Below, in pieces: positions 49,001 through 55,022 of a stretch of 55,022 nucleotides of DNA. The notes below the pieces were generated by a model, which worked only from the letters and a program-made list of their open reading frames with translations, had not been told where the DNA came from and made no database searches. Made by a program: the position numbers and the translations under genes. The DNA comes from an uncultured Selenomonadales bacterium (GTDB lineage: Bacteria > Bacillota > Negativicutes > Selenomonadales > Selenomonadaceae): NCBI GenBank assembly GCA_937877655.1, contig CALFJC010000139.1:1-55022 (forward strand), read 5' to 3'. How positions within the stretch are numbered: the first letter of the stretch is position 1; each line of letters opens with the position of its first letter.

Positions 49001-51407
49001 TGTCGCTACCGATTTTCGTCTGCAAGCCCGAAATTGTCGCGTAGATGGTATCCTTGCCGTCCGTTTTGACGATTTGTTCCGCCTTGTAGGTGATAGTATT
49101 CTTGTTTGAATCGTAAGACCAATATTCGGGAACAACCTTTTCAAAAGTGGCATTTGCGCCTTTGACTACCCAAAGATTAGCTTGGTCGGGAGCACTGCCG
49201 TTTGCGCCGGGAATAGTTGAGTCAAGCGCGAGTTTATATGCCGCGTTGTTGATCGTGACATTTCCTTTTTTGAGTAAATCCTGCGACAAAGTGATCGTAG
49301 TGATCCCCGAAGCCTCGTCTTGACTTAAAGCAATATCACCGGCTGAAGGATCTGTGTTTTCTGTATTTGGGCTGAGTGTTGACGTGCTGGCTTCTTTGCT
49401 CGGATTTGCGAGCCCGCTGATTACTACGACTTCTTCAGCGACAAGGTCGCCTGTGTCTTTATCAACCTTTTTGGGTTTGACATAGGTAAGAGTTTTGCCG
49501 CCGACTGCCTCAAGGAATCCGGAATTAACTTCGGCGTTGAGAGTAATTTTGCCGGCTTTCTTGTCGTAAGTCCATGTGTCGTTTGTCGTTGTTGGAGCAG
49601 AAATTGCGGTGTCGCCGTTTCTGCTGAGTGCAAGGGTGTACTTTTCATTGTTTCCGACAGTGATATTGGTTGTGGCTTCCGCGCCTTTGTAAAGGGTAAT
49701 TACGCCCGAATCATCGCCGCTTTGTGCCGTGGTTATCGCCGCCGCCAAGACAAAATTGCCGTTTTCGTCTCTGCTGTAAAGCTTATCTGAATCCGTGCCC
49801 GTGCCGACGAACAGATTTTGCGCAATTCCTTTCAACGACGCAAGAGCCGTCTTCTTATTTTTGTCGGTTGCCGTGTAGAGAATGGATTTGCAAGCCTCGC
49901 CGCTTTCGAGAGCTTTACTCTTTTCGTTGCCGAGGGTGTAGTAGGCATTGCCCGAATTGTAAAGGGTTGCACTTGAGCCGCTGACAATCCAAACGTTTTT
50001 GTCACTGCCCGCTGAGGTATCGACAGCGTAATCACTTGTTGTGTCAATGGCGAGAGTGTATTCCTCTTTTGCTCCGATTGTTACTTTGCCTGCGCCGAGA
50101 GTGCGCTTATCCAATGTAAGTACTTTGTCGGTGTCATCAATGCCAATGCCGATAAGCGGAACTTGATCTCCGGCTCCGACATCATTGCCTTTGCTGTCTT
50201 TTACAAGGACGTATTTGCCGCTTACCAGTTCATAAGTGCCGTCGACATTGGAGCCCTTCAACAAGCCGCTGACTGTGCCGAGAATAGCTTTGCCTGCTTT
50301 GGTGTAAGTAACTTTCTTTCCGGCTTCGTCTACCGTCCAACTTTGAGCGTAGTCATTTTGATAAACAGCTTTGGTGCCGCCGCCGCTTACCACGAAATAA
50401 TTACCCGTCTCATTGACGTCGCCGCCGACTTTGTTTTCTGCCGCTCCCACAAGTTCGATTTTGTAGTCTCTGGTTGCATCTTTTTGGACTGCAAGGGTTA
50501 TCGCGCCCGTGCCCAATGCCGCATCTGCTACCGTCAAAGTGACAACACCGGTTTCATCATTGTCGGTAAGAGTCGGTTGCACGAAACGGATATTGGTATC
50601 CTCTTCGGCTCCGACCATCCCCGATATTTTCGCGGCGGTTATCGTTTTTTCAGCGGTGTATTTCAGAGTTTTCTTGTCAGTTGACAGATCATAGCCTTCC
50701 GATTTTGTGACTTTGATTTCCGCACTTTTTTTATCGTTGGATATAACCAATTCTTCGCTAGTCACTTTGACGGGCGTAAGGTTCGACGTGTCGATAGCCA
50801 ATTCGTAACTGCCGCCGTTGCTCAACGACAATTTGACATCCGACTTGCCTTCATTTGCTTTGCCGGGATTGGTTGTGGCTATTGCGTCGTCATCCAACAA
50901 CGTGATTTCCGAGCCGCTGACAGTGATAAGCTCGGTGAAAGTAGACGAAGTGTCGCCGGGCGTTTCGTACACACCGATTTGATCGTCGTTTACAACGATA
51001 TTTTTGTTAAGCCCGCTGACACTTGCCAAGTCTACGGCACTCGTCTTTTCGGCAACGTAGGCAATGCTCTTGCCGTCGCTCGCAAGATTATAACCCTTTG
51101 TTATCGTGCCTTTGATTTTCAAAGTGCCGCTCGCGGCAGTTATCCCCGTAACGGTATATTCGGGCGCGGTTACATCATCTCCGAAATCCAAAACATAGCC
51201 GTCCGATTTAATCGAAACATTTGAATTGCCCAGAACCTTTGAATCGAGATAAATTTTTCCGCCATCATCGTCAACTTCGATACCATTGATCGAACCGCGA
51301 CTGTTAGGTTGTAAACCCGATGCAAGCCCGCTTACCGTTGCAAGAGTAACACCACTAAATTTGTAAGTTGCTGTTGTGCCGTTTACCTCCCATTTTCCTG
51401 TTGCCAT
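43071..51407 (-). CDS. Giant repetitive exported protein with a C-terminal RTX-like region
   Basis: 2778 residues, no signal peptide. About 21 imperfect units of about 120 residues fill residues 1-2570. Each reads roughly: W..(S/N)G..A.Y, then GYT.S.D.K.I.YT, then A.ISGL (for example ATVSGLASGL, ATISGIAKN), then a short strand ending in L(G/D)..(N/K)VT(L/I)...YTLALD. Residues about 2575-2700 have Ca2+-type repeats (VYVDAGNGDDFV, FFYASGKGNDVI) and the strand VIVAIGKNSITL also seen in the 1073-residue protein at 13660. The last 80 residues are Ser/Thr-rich. It is probably a type I-exported adhesin or surface fibre. AAGGAG is 10 nt before the ATG. No transport genes are adjacent. Confidence 0.85.
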   Translation of the reverse strand: MATGKWEVNGTTATYKFSGVTLATVSGLASGLQPNSRGSINGIEVDDDGGKIYLDSKVLGNSNVSIKSDGYVLDFGDDVTAPEYTVTGITAASGTLKIKGTITKGYNLASDGKSIAYVAEKTSAVDLASVSGLNKNIVVNDDQIGVYETPGDTSSTFTELITVSGSEITLLDDDAIATTNPGKANEGKSDVKLSLSNGGSYELAIDTSNLTPVKVTSEELVISNDKKSAEIKVTKSEGYDLSTDKKTLKYTAEKTITAAKISGMVGAEEDTNIRFVQPTLTDNDETGVVTLTVADAALGTGAITLAVQKDATRDYKIELVGAAENKVGGDVNETGNYFVVSGGGTKAVYQNDYAQSWTVDEAGKKVTYTKAGKAILGTVSGLLKGSNVDGTYELVSGKYVLVKDSKGNDVGAGDQVPLIGIGIDDTDKVLTLDKRTLGAGKVTIGAKEEYTLAIDTTSDYAVDTSAGSDKNVWIVSGSSATLYNSGNAYYTLGNEKSKALESGEACKSILYTATDKNKKTALASLKGIAQNLFVGTGTDSDKLYSRDENGNFVLAAAITTAQSGDDSGVITLYKGAEATTNITVGNNEKYTLALSRNGDTAISAPTTTNDTWTYDKKAGKITLNAEVNSGFLEAVGGKTLTYVKPKKVDKDTGDLVAEEVVVISGLANPSKEASTSTLSPNTENTDPSAGDIALSQDEASGITTITLSQDLLKKGNVTINNAAYKLALDSTIPGANGSAPDQANLWVVKGANATFEKVVPEYWSYDSNKNTITYKAEQIVKTDGKDTIYATISGLQTKIGSDNVTYKLDNETDTSTVDNKTVLYSTDSGSTWKTAFSIDETNKKITFATTAVINKSVKLDTKKFPGYTLDLADKENEALELSGEASWKISGTTATLTGIMSDDSTGWTVSDGEIKSVSVKKNDKVVLATITGLAGGLIEGEVADSTQAVASSASTGDFTITNTFGPKDSTGKAPSEEVIDVNGSVITLKPKALNKQDVNISGNGGYTLALDGTVATPSSGYGWKSNSKTSANYYSGTTAGYTEASDTKITYSADNLSTYAGYISGIKEGFTINDAGELGTLDSDGNFVNGITVSGSTATISSALLGDSDVTSGFTLAIDGGNITPEQTKGWRILGSSALFTKYTPKQYTASGTKITYTQDQYANTVVELTGLKNGLTTQNGALGTVDKNGTFTEAEGITFDDTARTITLDDSVLDKKTVQVASGDYTLKLADNQDSERSTDTGEWKKKSDTAASYTITTSAGYKVAETSDASTNGKSISYKTKSTSTIDITGLKGVTDASEITETTFAGVTDTNKISGIAIDHEEGTITISNSVLNGSTADVKMSGNGSSNYELALNGNVTTPKPENAKLSYTAKDGSVVMTGNIGEGWTVSSDKKSILHTSAVGTASDAGTLATIKGLAKNVTDLTASTTDSTADVYFNASNQFVLSQDALGTSNVTITTPKGTSYDLKLADDVVKETKLDTSWHINGNTATYKTVNIGYYEDDDKKNSIIYHKETDVKNPVIKTATISGLDKDKLATCTVKTTTDSEGNELGTIIGKTVDGTWYDYLTIADGKVTVSKELLGTSNVTLKEKDYTLALASNVPTATANTADWQNVTEWVTSGNNATYKTYNKEYYTLNGNTITVTKATNGSTLATISGIAKNTDLIAKGIDLNDTTYYNPTTKTLTLTNDMLADKNVTLKGEGYSLAIDSASVDAPTTSNETWAQSGNKLTLSGNVTAGYTLSDDKKTVTYTKAQAYATDATGKVTSKAATLANISGIKAGLLTKDETASSIAGITIGEKDETTGITPITLDARVVDAKNITIGKTEPYKLVLDTTDATNPVPTVTELDKTWNFDKAKNGTLIYESPVSAGYAASTDGKTVTYTAAVTTALATISGLKKVNTDTSKGDYFELVAKDGDNTIIQIKTIKDSTATEPEYEYTDAIKLTPATGTSAGTIELLTTDVFGGNKISINNKDNYTLSVADALKPQSFGGAAVGQDSIGSAASDYKSARWYVSGSNAEIKQGYSEGYAATSDGKAVNYVKENATATVAKITGLGKGLVVSTSKDVVAVKDNNGNVTGFEAAEAGLLGTTSNATTQKNVKVFNSGAYIDNTSTVNYIRLGTNVLGTTDINLDSDNYEFIPQTDATNNVKESQKDDAQWFNKNGTVTLVQETTAGFTLSSDGKKYTYTKAGKAGGDTLVTVSGLNKDFFGSSANLPVSSEGGISLNVNTNVITLKNSALNQNKVTAKATDKNTTYTLALDSTSSDSVATSAVTATEWVTPINGTTATYKTYERGFYGFATVSGGGYDYSTVNYTKETNGTTWAKVDGLAKNATITGSEFDNSKKVVSVTEAMLGLTSTTDNDGNVSYSTNGKTVKVSTGDAYTLDISDVTTALNNANLMSSYEVKDSTKEGWTVSGGNANYKATITKGYMLSEDKKTLTWTDKDKAAQQIISISGLASTAAISDSDVSGNVITLDDNDLTNKDVKLSKGDGYTLGLSGVSASKVTSISSWNAKGGTGTLTGLMTAGWELSPDKKSVLYTAESKDNKGVDKPVNIAVIKGMATTYSGSEPSNSSYDSTTNTLTLGGADLQKKVTLSGGAKNVNIGYNFASDFSNDASITGTANSDSITIAGSGVYVDAGNGDDFVTFTGHGNTFFYASGKGNDVIANFASNDTLNINAAVSAENIKLSDDGEDVIVAIGKNSITLDDYGSSKGALSIIDKTKATTTYTWDSDLSCYVAPKSSSSSYVLEDTSSLSLTPTSLTKSDAVSYSSGNDNNKK

Positions 51408-51464
51408 GAGTTATCTTCTCCTTTCCTTAAAAAACCAAAAACAACTTCCCTGTAAACAATTCTT

Positions 51465-51493
51465 ATTATAAAAGTCAATCCTGATTTATGCAA
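51465..51493 (-). promoter_or_regulatory. Promoter of the giant repeat gene
   Basis: Minus-strand TTGCAT (51488-51493), a 17-nt spacer and TATAAT (51465-51470), 58 nt before the ATG. Confidence 0.75.
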
Positions 51494-51581
51494 GATATTC
51501 AAAGAAAAATTTTTTCTATACTTGCTATCGAAATGTTATTACCCCTTTCTTAAGTTTTGATAAAAAAAAGTGGAGGCATTA

Positions 51582-51936
51582 TCCCCCCTTTGTCAAAGCG
51601 TGGATACGCGGAACCGACTGTCATGGCGTCGGCTACTCACTTCGATTCTTTTAAAATAATTTTTATTTATTGAACAAACTTTTCTTTGCTTGCCGACGTT
51701 CTCCCCCTTTTTTCAAAAGTGGGAACGCAAAACCATCTCGGCGGCTACTCACTTCGATTGAGTTTGAAATTAATTTTTTATGTATAGGATCAACTTTTCT
51801 TTGCTTGCCCAAAGAAAAGTTGCAAAAGAAAGGGCACCTCGCAGGGGCGTAGCCCCGCAATAGAAACATCCTGTTTCTGTTGCGGGCGGGCGCACATCCA
51901 TGTGCGCCCGTGTCTTCACTCACCGCTATAATTTTT
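51582..51936 (+). repeat. Multi-hairpin dispersed element, family A (first tandem copy)
   Basis: Composite: a truncated left part (CCCCCTTTGTCAAAGCGTGG to the first AACTTTTCTTTGCTTGCC) followed by a complete element (CCCCCTTTTTTCAAAAGTGGG onward), ending GTGTCTTCACTCACCGC. It repeats almost exactly 381 bp downstream. The 92-codon reading frame on the other strand is a product of the hairpins. Confidence 0.85.
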
Positions 51937-51962
51937 TTCATTACGAATTACAAATTGTATTT

Positions 51963-52317
51963 CTCCCCCTTTGTCAAAGCGTGGATTCGCGGAACCGACT
52001 GTCATGGCGTCGGCTACTCACTTCGATTCTTTTAAAATAATTTTTATTTATTGAACAAACTTTTCTTTGCTTGCCGACGTTCTCCCCCTTTTTTCAAAAG
52101 TGGGAACGCAAAACCATCTCGGCGGCTACTCACTTCGATTGAGTTTGAAATTAATTTTTTATGTATAGGATCAACTTTTCTTTGCTTGCCCAAAGAAAAG
52201 TTGCAAAAGAAAGGGCACCTCGCAGGGGCGTAGCCCCGCAATAGAAACATCCTGTTTCTGTTGCGGGCGGGCGCACATCCATGTGCGCCCGTGTCTTCAC
52301 TCACCGCTATAATTTTT
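51963..52317 (+). repeat. Multi-hairpin dispersed element, family A (second tandem copy)
   Basis: The same composite as 51582-51936, shifted by 381 bp, with one or two substitutions in the first 40 bases (GGATTCGCGG against GGATACGCGG). Such identity indicates a recent tandem duplication. The interval 51494-51581 upstream of the pair shows no feature. Confidence 0.85.
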
Positions 52318-52349
52318 TTCATTACGAATTACGAATTATGAATTGCTTT

Positions 52350-52448
52350 TCCCGCGCCCAAAAGAAAAGTAGCAAAAGAAAAGGGTGTTCGCCGCTTGAA
52401 CATCCTGTTCAAACGCGGCGAGTTGGGGCGGCGTCCATGCCGCCCCTC
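52350..52448 (+). repeat. Family A element, partial variant
   Basis: Only the right half: GCGCCCAAAAGAAAAGTAGC, CGCCGCTTGAACATCCTGTT...AACGCGGCG and GGGGCGGCGTCCATGCCGCCCC. Its stems match the variant after nifJ, not the adjacent tandem copies. Confidence 0.8.
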
Positions 52449-52502
52449 CAATTTCTCAACGTTTCTACTTTCAATCTTTCAATCTCGCCATCTTTTCATC
52501 TC

Positions 52503-52535
52503 TAGTTCCTAATTCCTAATTCCTAATTCCTAATT
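52503..52535. repeat. Short AGGAATT tandem tract
   Basis: Four copies of TTCCTAAT, running to the end of dnaB. Confidence 0.8.
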
Positions 52536-53862
52536 ATATCTCCGCTCGCGTCAAATTTCCAAAGCGCATTATCTCCTTGTTGAATTGCAGTCTTAATGAC
52601 GTTGTCGGACCGTTTCTGTTTTTTGCGATTATAAGTTCAGCCAAATTTTCATTGTCTGCCTCGTCCCGATTGTAATATTCGTCTCGATAAAGAAACATTA
52701 CTATATCTGCGTCTTGCTCCAAACTCCCCGACTCGCGCAAGTCGGAGAGCTGGGGTTTTTTTTCTGCCCGCATTTCTACACTTCGACTTAATTGACTCAA
52801 TGCCAATATCGGAACGTCCATTTCACGCGCCAATGCCTTTAAGCTCCGACTTATCTCCGATATTTCTTGTTGTCGATTTTGCTCCGTCAATCGCCGCGAG
52901 CCTTGCATTAACTGCAGATAATCTATTACGATTAAATCCAAGCCTTGCTCGTGTTTCAGCCGCCTTATCTTCGACCGCATTTCCAAAAGCGTTATCCCTG
53001 CCGTGTCGTCTATGTACATGCTTATTTCCGATAAATCTTCCACCGCTTGTATCAGTGCTTGCATGTCGTTATCACTCAAATTGCCCGTGTTCAGATTTTG
53101 AGAATTTACTCCGCTTTCCGTCGAGAGCAATCTTTGTGCCAGTTGTCCTTTACTCATTTCCAAAGAAAACATTGCAACAATTTTTCCCGCCTTCGCCGCA
53201 TTTCGCGCTATGTTCAATGCCAATGCCGTTTTGCCCATTGAAGGACGCGCCGCCAATAAAATTAAATCCGATTTGTGCAAGCCGTTCAGTATCCTGTCCA
53301 AATCGATTAAATTTGTTTTTACGCCTTCGACTTCGTCGGGATGATTGTGTATTCGCTGAATCCGTTCAAAAGATTTTTGCAGAATGGAAAAAAGCCGTTC
53401 AAAGCCCGTTTGATCTGTTTTGGAGGTTACGGAGAAAATTTTCTTCTCGGCAACCTCCAAAATTTCTTCAACCGTATTTTTTTCCTCGTAAGAATCTTCT
53501 ATGATCTCTTCGCAAGATTCTATCAGCCGCCGCAATATTGCTTTGTTTTTTATCATGTGCGCATAAGCTTCTGCGCGGGATGTCGTAAATTCAAGATCGA
53601 GAAGCGAAAAAAGATAGGCGCGATTGACGCGCACCAATTCGTTTGTTCGCCGCAATTCTTCTTCCACCAATAAAATATCTGGCGGCGTCCCGCGATTGGC
53701 GACAACCAGCAGGGCGCGGAAAATTATTTTGTGCTCTTCGCGATAAAAATCTTCGGCGGTTAAAATATTTGCGACTATCGGAATAATTTTCCCTTCTTTA
53801 AGCATCATCGCGCTGAGCAATTTTTTTTCCATCTCAATCGCTTGCGGCAAATCACGACTCAT
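52534..53862 (-). CDS. dnaB: Replicative DNA helicase DnaB
   Basis: 442 residues. The N-terminal helical domain (1-100: LPQAIEMEKKLLSAMML) drives hexamer assembly and primase contact. The RecA-type ATPase has Walker A ARPSMGKTALAL (about 208), FSLEMSKGQLAQR, Walker B LIVIDYLQLM, the SRSLKALAREMDVPILALSQLSR segment and the arginine finger region ESGSLEQDADIVMFLYRDEYY. It is the ring helicase of the replication fork. Its ATG overlaps the stop of the DUF116 gene (ATGA). The length is typical. The 3' end touches a short tandem tract. Confidence 0.96.
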   Translation of the reverse strand: MSRDLPQAIEMEKKLLSAMMLKEGKIIPIVANILTAEDFYREEHKIIFRALLVVANRGTPPDILLVEEELRRTNELVRVNRAYLFSLLDLEFTTSRAEAYAHMIKNKAILRRLIESCEEIIEDSYEEKNTVEEILEVAEKKIFSVTSKTDQTGFERLFSILQKSFERIQRIHNHPDEVEGVKTNLIDLDRILNGLHKSDLILLAARPSMGKTALALNIARNAAKAGKIVAMFSLEMSKGQLAQRLLSTESGVNSQNLNTGNLSDNDMQALIQAVEDLSEISMYIDDTAGITLLEMRSKIRRLKHEQGLDLIVIDYLQLMQGSRRLTEQNRQQEISEISRSLKALAREMDVPILALSQLSRSVEMRAEKKPQLSDLRESGSLEQDADIVMFLYRDEYYNRDEADNENLAELIIAKNRNGPTTSLRLQFNKEIMRFGNLTRAEI

Positions 53863-54656
53863 TTATCCTCGTCCTTTATAATGTTTTTCAAAACGCGGCG
53901 CACTTCTTCCATATCAACGCGAGTATTGTTGCAAGGGCCGTTCGGACGAATATTTAAAACTCCGACGGCGGGCAGAGGATAGACATCTTGAATGCCGCTC
54001 ATCAAATCGCGTTCGCAGGCGATAGCCAAAACAGCTTGCGGACGATTTTTTTTGACGACTTGCCGCGCCAATGTGCCGCCCGTCGCCACAAAAAATGTAA
54101 AGCCGAGTTCTTCGGAAAGTTTCATCAAGTCGCCGATATTGCATCTGCCGCAACGCTTACAATTATTCGGGTCGCGAGTGATTTTATGCGGACAACTTGA
54201 AAGTTGCAGACAATGCGGACTCAAGACAAGCAATTTCTGCGCGGGAACTTTTATTCCGCTCTTCATAAAAATCAAATTGCTGACGGCTACGAATGAACCT
54301 TCAATCTGCCGCCGTCTTATCCCGAAAATTTTTCCGATATTGACTGCCAAAGGGAAAAGCCATTTGATAAGTGCAACGGAATATCTGTGAAATAATTTCA
54401 AGGTCGGCAAGCCCTTTATCGCCAAAACCATATTGCAAACCGCGCCGAAAGAAAATGTCGAGATAAAAATTAAAAATGCTCCGACGATTGCGGGCAGATA
54501 CTCAAAAATATTTTCCAAGCCGAGATAAGAAATTTTCCATACGCCGTAAAGTGCCAATGCGACAAAAAATTCTGCCGCCAATAATAATCCGAGAAATAAT
54601 CTTTTCTTTGGCCTCAAAGCCTCCAACGCTTTTAATGAATTTACCACCTTCAACAC
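53859..54656 (-). CDS. DUF116 family membrane protein
   Basis: 265 residues. Two membrane helices near the N-terminus (LFLGLLLAAEFFVALALYGV and YLPAIVGAFLIFISTFSF). The soluble part holds the DUF116 signature LVLSPHCLQLSSCPHKIT followed by NCKRCGRCNIGDL, a Cys set that could carry an Fe-S cluster or zinc, and ATGGTLARQVV. The function is unknown; the family is found in anaerobes. The start is uncertain: the frame opens with TTG at 54656 and has only a poor ribosome-binding site, and a GTG two codons in is another option. It is translationally coupled to dnaB. Confidence 0.8.
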   Translation of the reverse strand: MLKVVNSLKALEALRPKKRLFLGLLLAAEFFVALALYGVWKISYLGLENIFEYLPAIVGAFLIFISTFSFGAVCNMVLAIKGLPTLKLFHRYSVALIKWLFPLAVNIGKIFGIRRRQIEGSFVAVSNLIFMKSGIKVPAQKLLVLSPHCLQLSSCPHKITRDPNNCKRCGRCNIGDLMKLSEELGFTFFVATGGTLARQVVKKNRPQAVLAIACERDLMSGIQDVYPLPAVGVLNIRPNGPCNNTRVDMEEVRRVLKNIIKDEDK

Positions 54657-54707
54657 CGCCCGAACAAATTTTTTTATAAATTATAGCCGCGCCGCTTAAA
54701 AATGGCA

Positions 54708-54738
54708 ATAAAAAAACCCGCAGGCAGTTGCGGGCATT
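54708..54738 (-). terminator. Terminator after the ruvA fragment
   Basis: CCCGCA and TGCGGG pair around ACTGCC, followed on the minus strand by T7. An identical hairpin lies 202 bp to the right (54910-54940). Confidence 0.8.
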
Positions 54739-54870
54739 TCAAGCAAAACGATTTAATTCTTTCAGTGCAGATTTAATCAGCTGTTCGGTTGAAGAATCGG
54801 GCGGAGCTTTTTCAAACACCAAAGAAATTTCTGCCGCCGTATAACCCAATGCCTCCAAAGCTTCCCGAAT
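54739..54870 (-). pseudogene. ruvA: Duplicated 3' fragment of ruvA
   Basis: It encodes IREALEALGYTAAEISLVFE and on to KELNRFA and a stop, the C-terminal UBA-like domain III of RuvA, but a TAA in frame just upstream (54871-54873) cuts it off from any start. The same sequence with the same terminator recurs 202 bp to the right. It is a tandem duplication in the genome, or an assembly artefact at a contig end. Confidence 0.6.
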
Positions 54871-54909
54871 TTAATTTGATAAACATAATCGCGCAGGTTC
54901 AAATTGGCA

Positions 54910-54940
54910 ATAAAAAAACCCGCAGGCAGTTGCGGGCATT
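54910..54940 (-). terminator. Terminator of ruvA (outer copy)
   Basis: Same hairpin and T7 as at 54708-54738, located directly after the ruvA stop. Confidence 0.8.
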
Positions 54941-55022
54941 TCAAGCAAAACGATTTAATTCTTTCAGTGCAGATTTAATCAGCTGTTCGGTTGAAGAATC
55001 GGGCGGAGCTTTTTCAAACACC
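54941..55022 (-). CDS. ruvA: 3' end of ruvA, Holliday junction helicase subunit (runs off the window)
   Basis: The last 26 residues (VFEKAPPDSSTEQLIKSALK to NRFA) and the stop codon are visible. They match the C-terminal domain III of RuvA, which binds the RuvB motor during branch migration. The match is by short motif (EQLIKSALKEL), made firmer by the longer copy at 54739, which adds EALEALGYTAAEIS. The gene body is outside the window. Confidence 0.6.
   Translation of the reverse strand, partial: VFEKAPPDSSTEQLIKSALKELNRFA

Noticed and set aside
51663..52322. Two identical 92-codon frames on the minus strand, starting MKKIIAVSEDTGAH
   Set aside because: They lie wholly inside the multi-hairpin repeat and are translations of its hairpins. 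Similar frames appear at other copies with different stems, with no ribosome-binding pattern.

Overview
The window looks like chromosomal DNA from a diderm Firmicute of the class Negativicutes, most likely a Selenomonadaceae-type anaerobe. The evidence is a mix of Firmicutes-type genes (hemZ, a fur-type regulator, the pheS-pheT-zapA order, DUF116, larB) with an outer-membrane marker (a family 9 heptosyltransferase-like glycosyltransferase), strict-anaerobe metabolism (a one-chain pyruvate:ferredoxin oxidoreductase) and very large RTX-type exported proteins without signal peptides. The placement is inference from gene content. No rRNA or tRNA gene was seen.

Layout. 1-4.05 kb: the 3' end of a proline-rich repeat protein, then leftward cysK, a metallophosphoesterase and trkH with a small membrane protein. 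4.2-7.4 kb, rightward: precorrin-2 C20-methyltransferase, a metal-chelate/B12-type binding lipoprotein and a glycosyltransferase. 7.5-13.4 kb, leftward: a helical-toroid protein, then pheS-pheT-zapA; PheT carries an extra block of about 85 residues. 13.66-16.88 kb: an RTX-like repeat protein. 16.9-17.7 kb: larB. 17.8-21.6 kb, leftward: four tightly coupled genes made of a P-loop GTPase, a two-domain protein and two helical or coiled-coil proteins. 21.8-26.7 kb, rightward: fur, hemZ, a poly(ADP-ribose) glycohydrolase, a PhzF isomerase and hisS. 26.9-29.9 kb, leftward: a lipase, a C_GCAxxG_C_C protein and a D,D-carboxypeptidase. 30.1-36.1 kb, leftward: a complete nickel/peptide-type ABC transporter operon with an ACT-domain gene inside it, behind a cobalamin riboswitch. 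36.2-42.6 kb, rightward: an SPFH/zinc-ribbon protein, nifJ and leuB. 43.1-51.4 kb, leftward: one 2778-residue protein with about 21 repeats. 52.5-55.0 kb, leftward: DUF116 and dnaB, and the duplicated 3' end of ruvA.

The strongest candidate for an undescribed system is the GTPase operon. Its promoter has a -35 TTGACA and a -10 TATACT separated by a 19-nt spacer, ten of which are an uninterrupted G tract. This is the architecture of phase-variable promoters. Its second gene contains an A10 run just before a stretch whose +1 frame encodes an almost perfect transmembrane helix, so both expression and membrane anchoring may be switchable by slippage.

A second theme is corrin and metal supply. 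A cobalamin riboswitch controls the NikA/Opp-type transporter, which points to cobalt, a cobalt chelate or a corrinoid precursor as cargo, and cobI and a BtuF-like lipoprotein lie 26 kb away. A third theme is dispersed non-coding repeats. About seven full or partial copies of a multi-hairpin element sit directly after genes; their stems covary while the loop is constant. A second, different element is present twice, and short AGGAATT tandem tracts occur at five sites.
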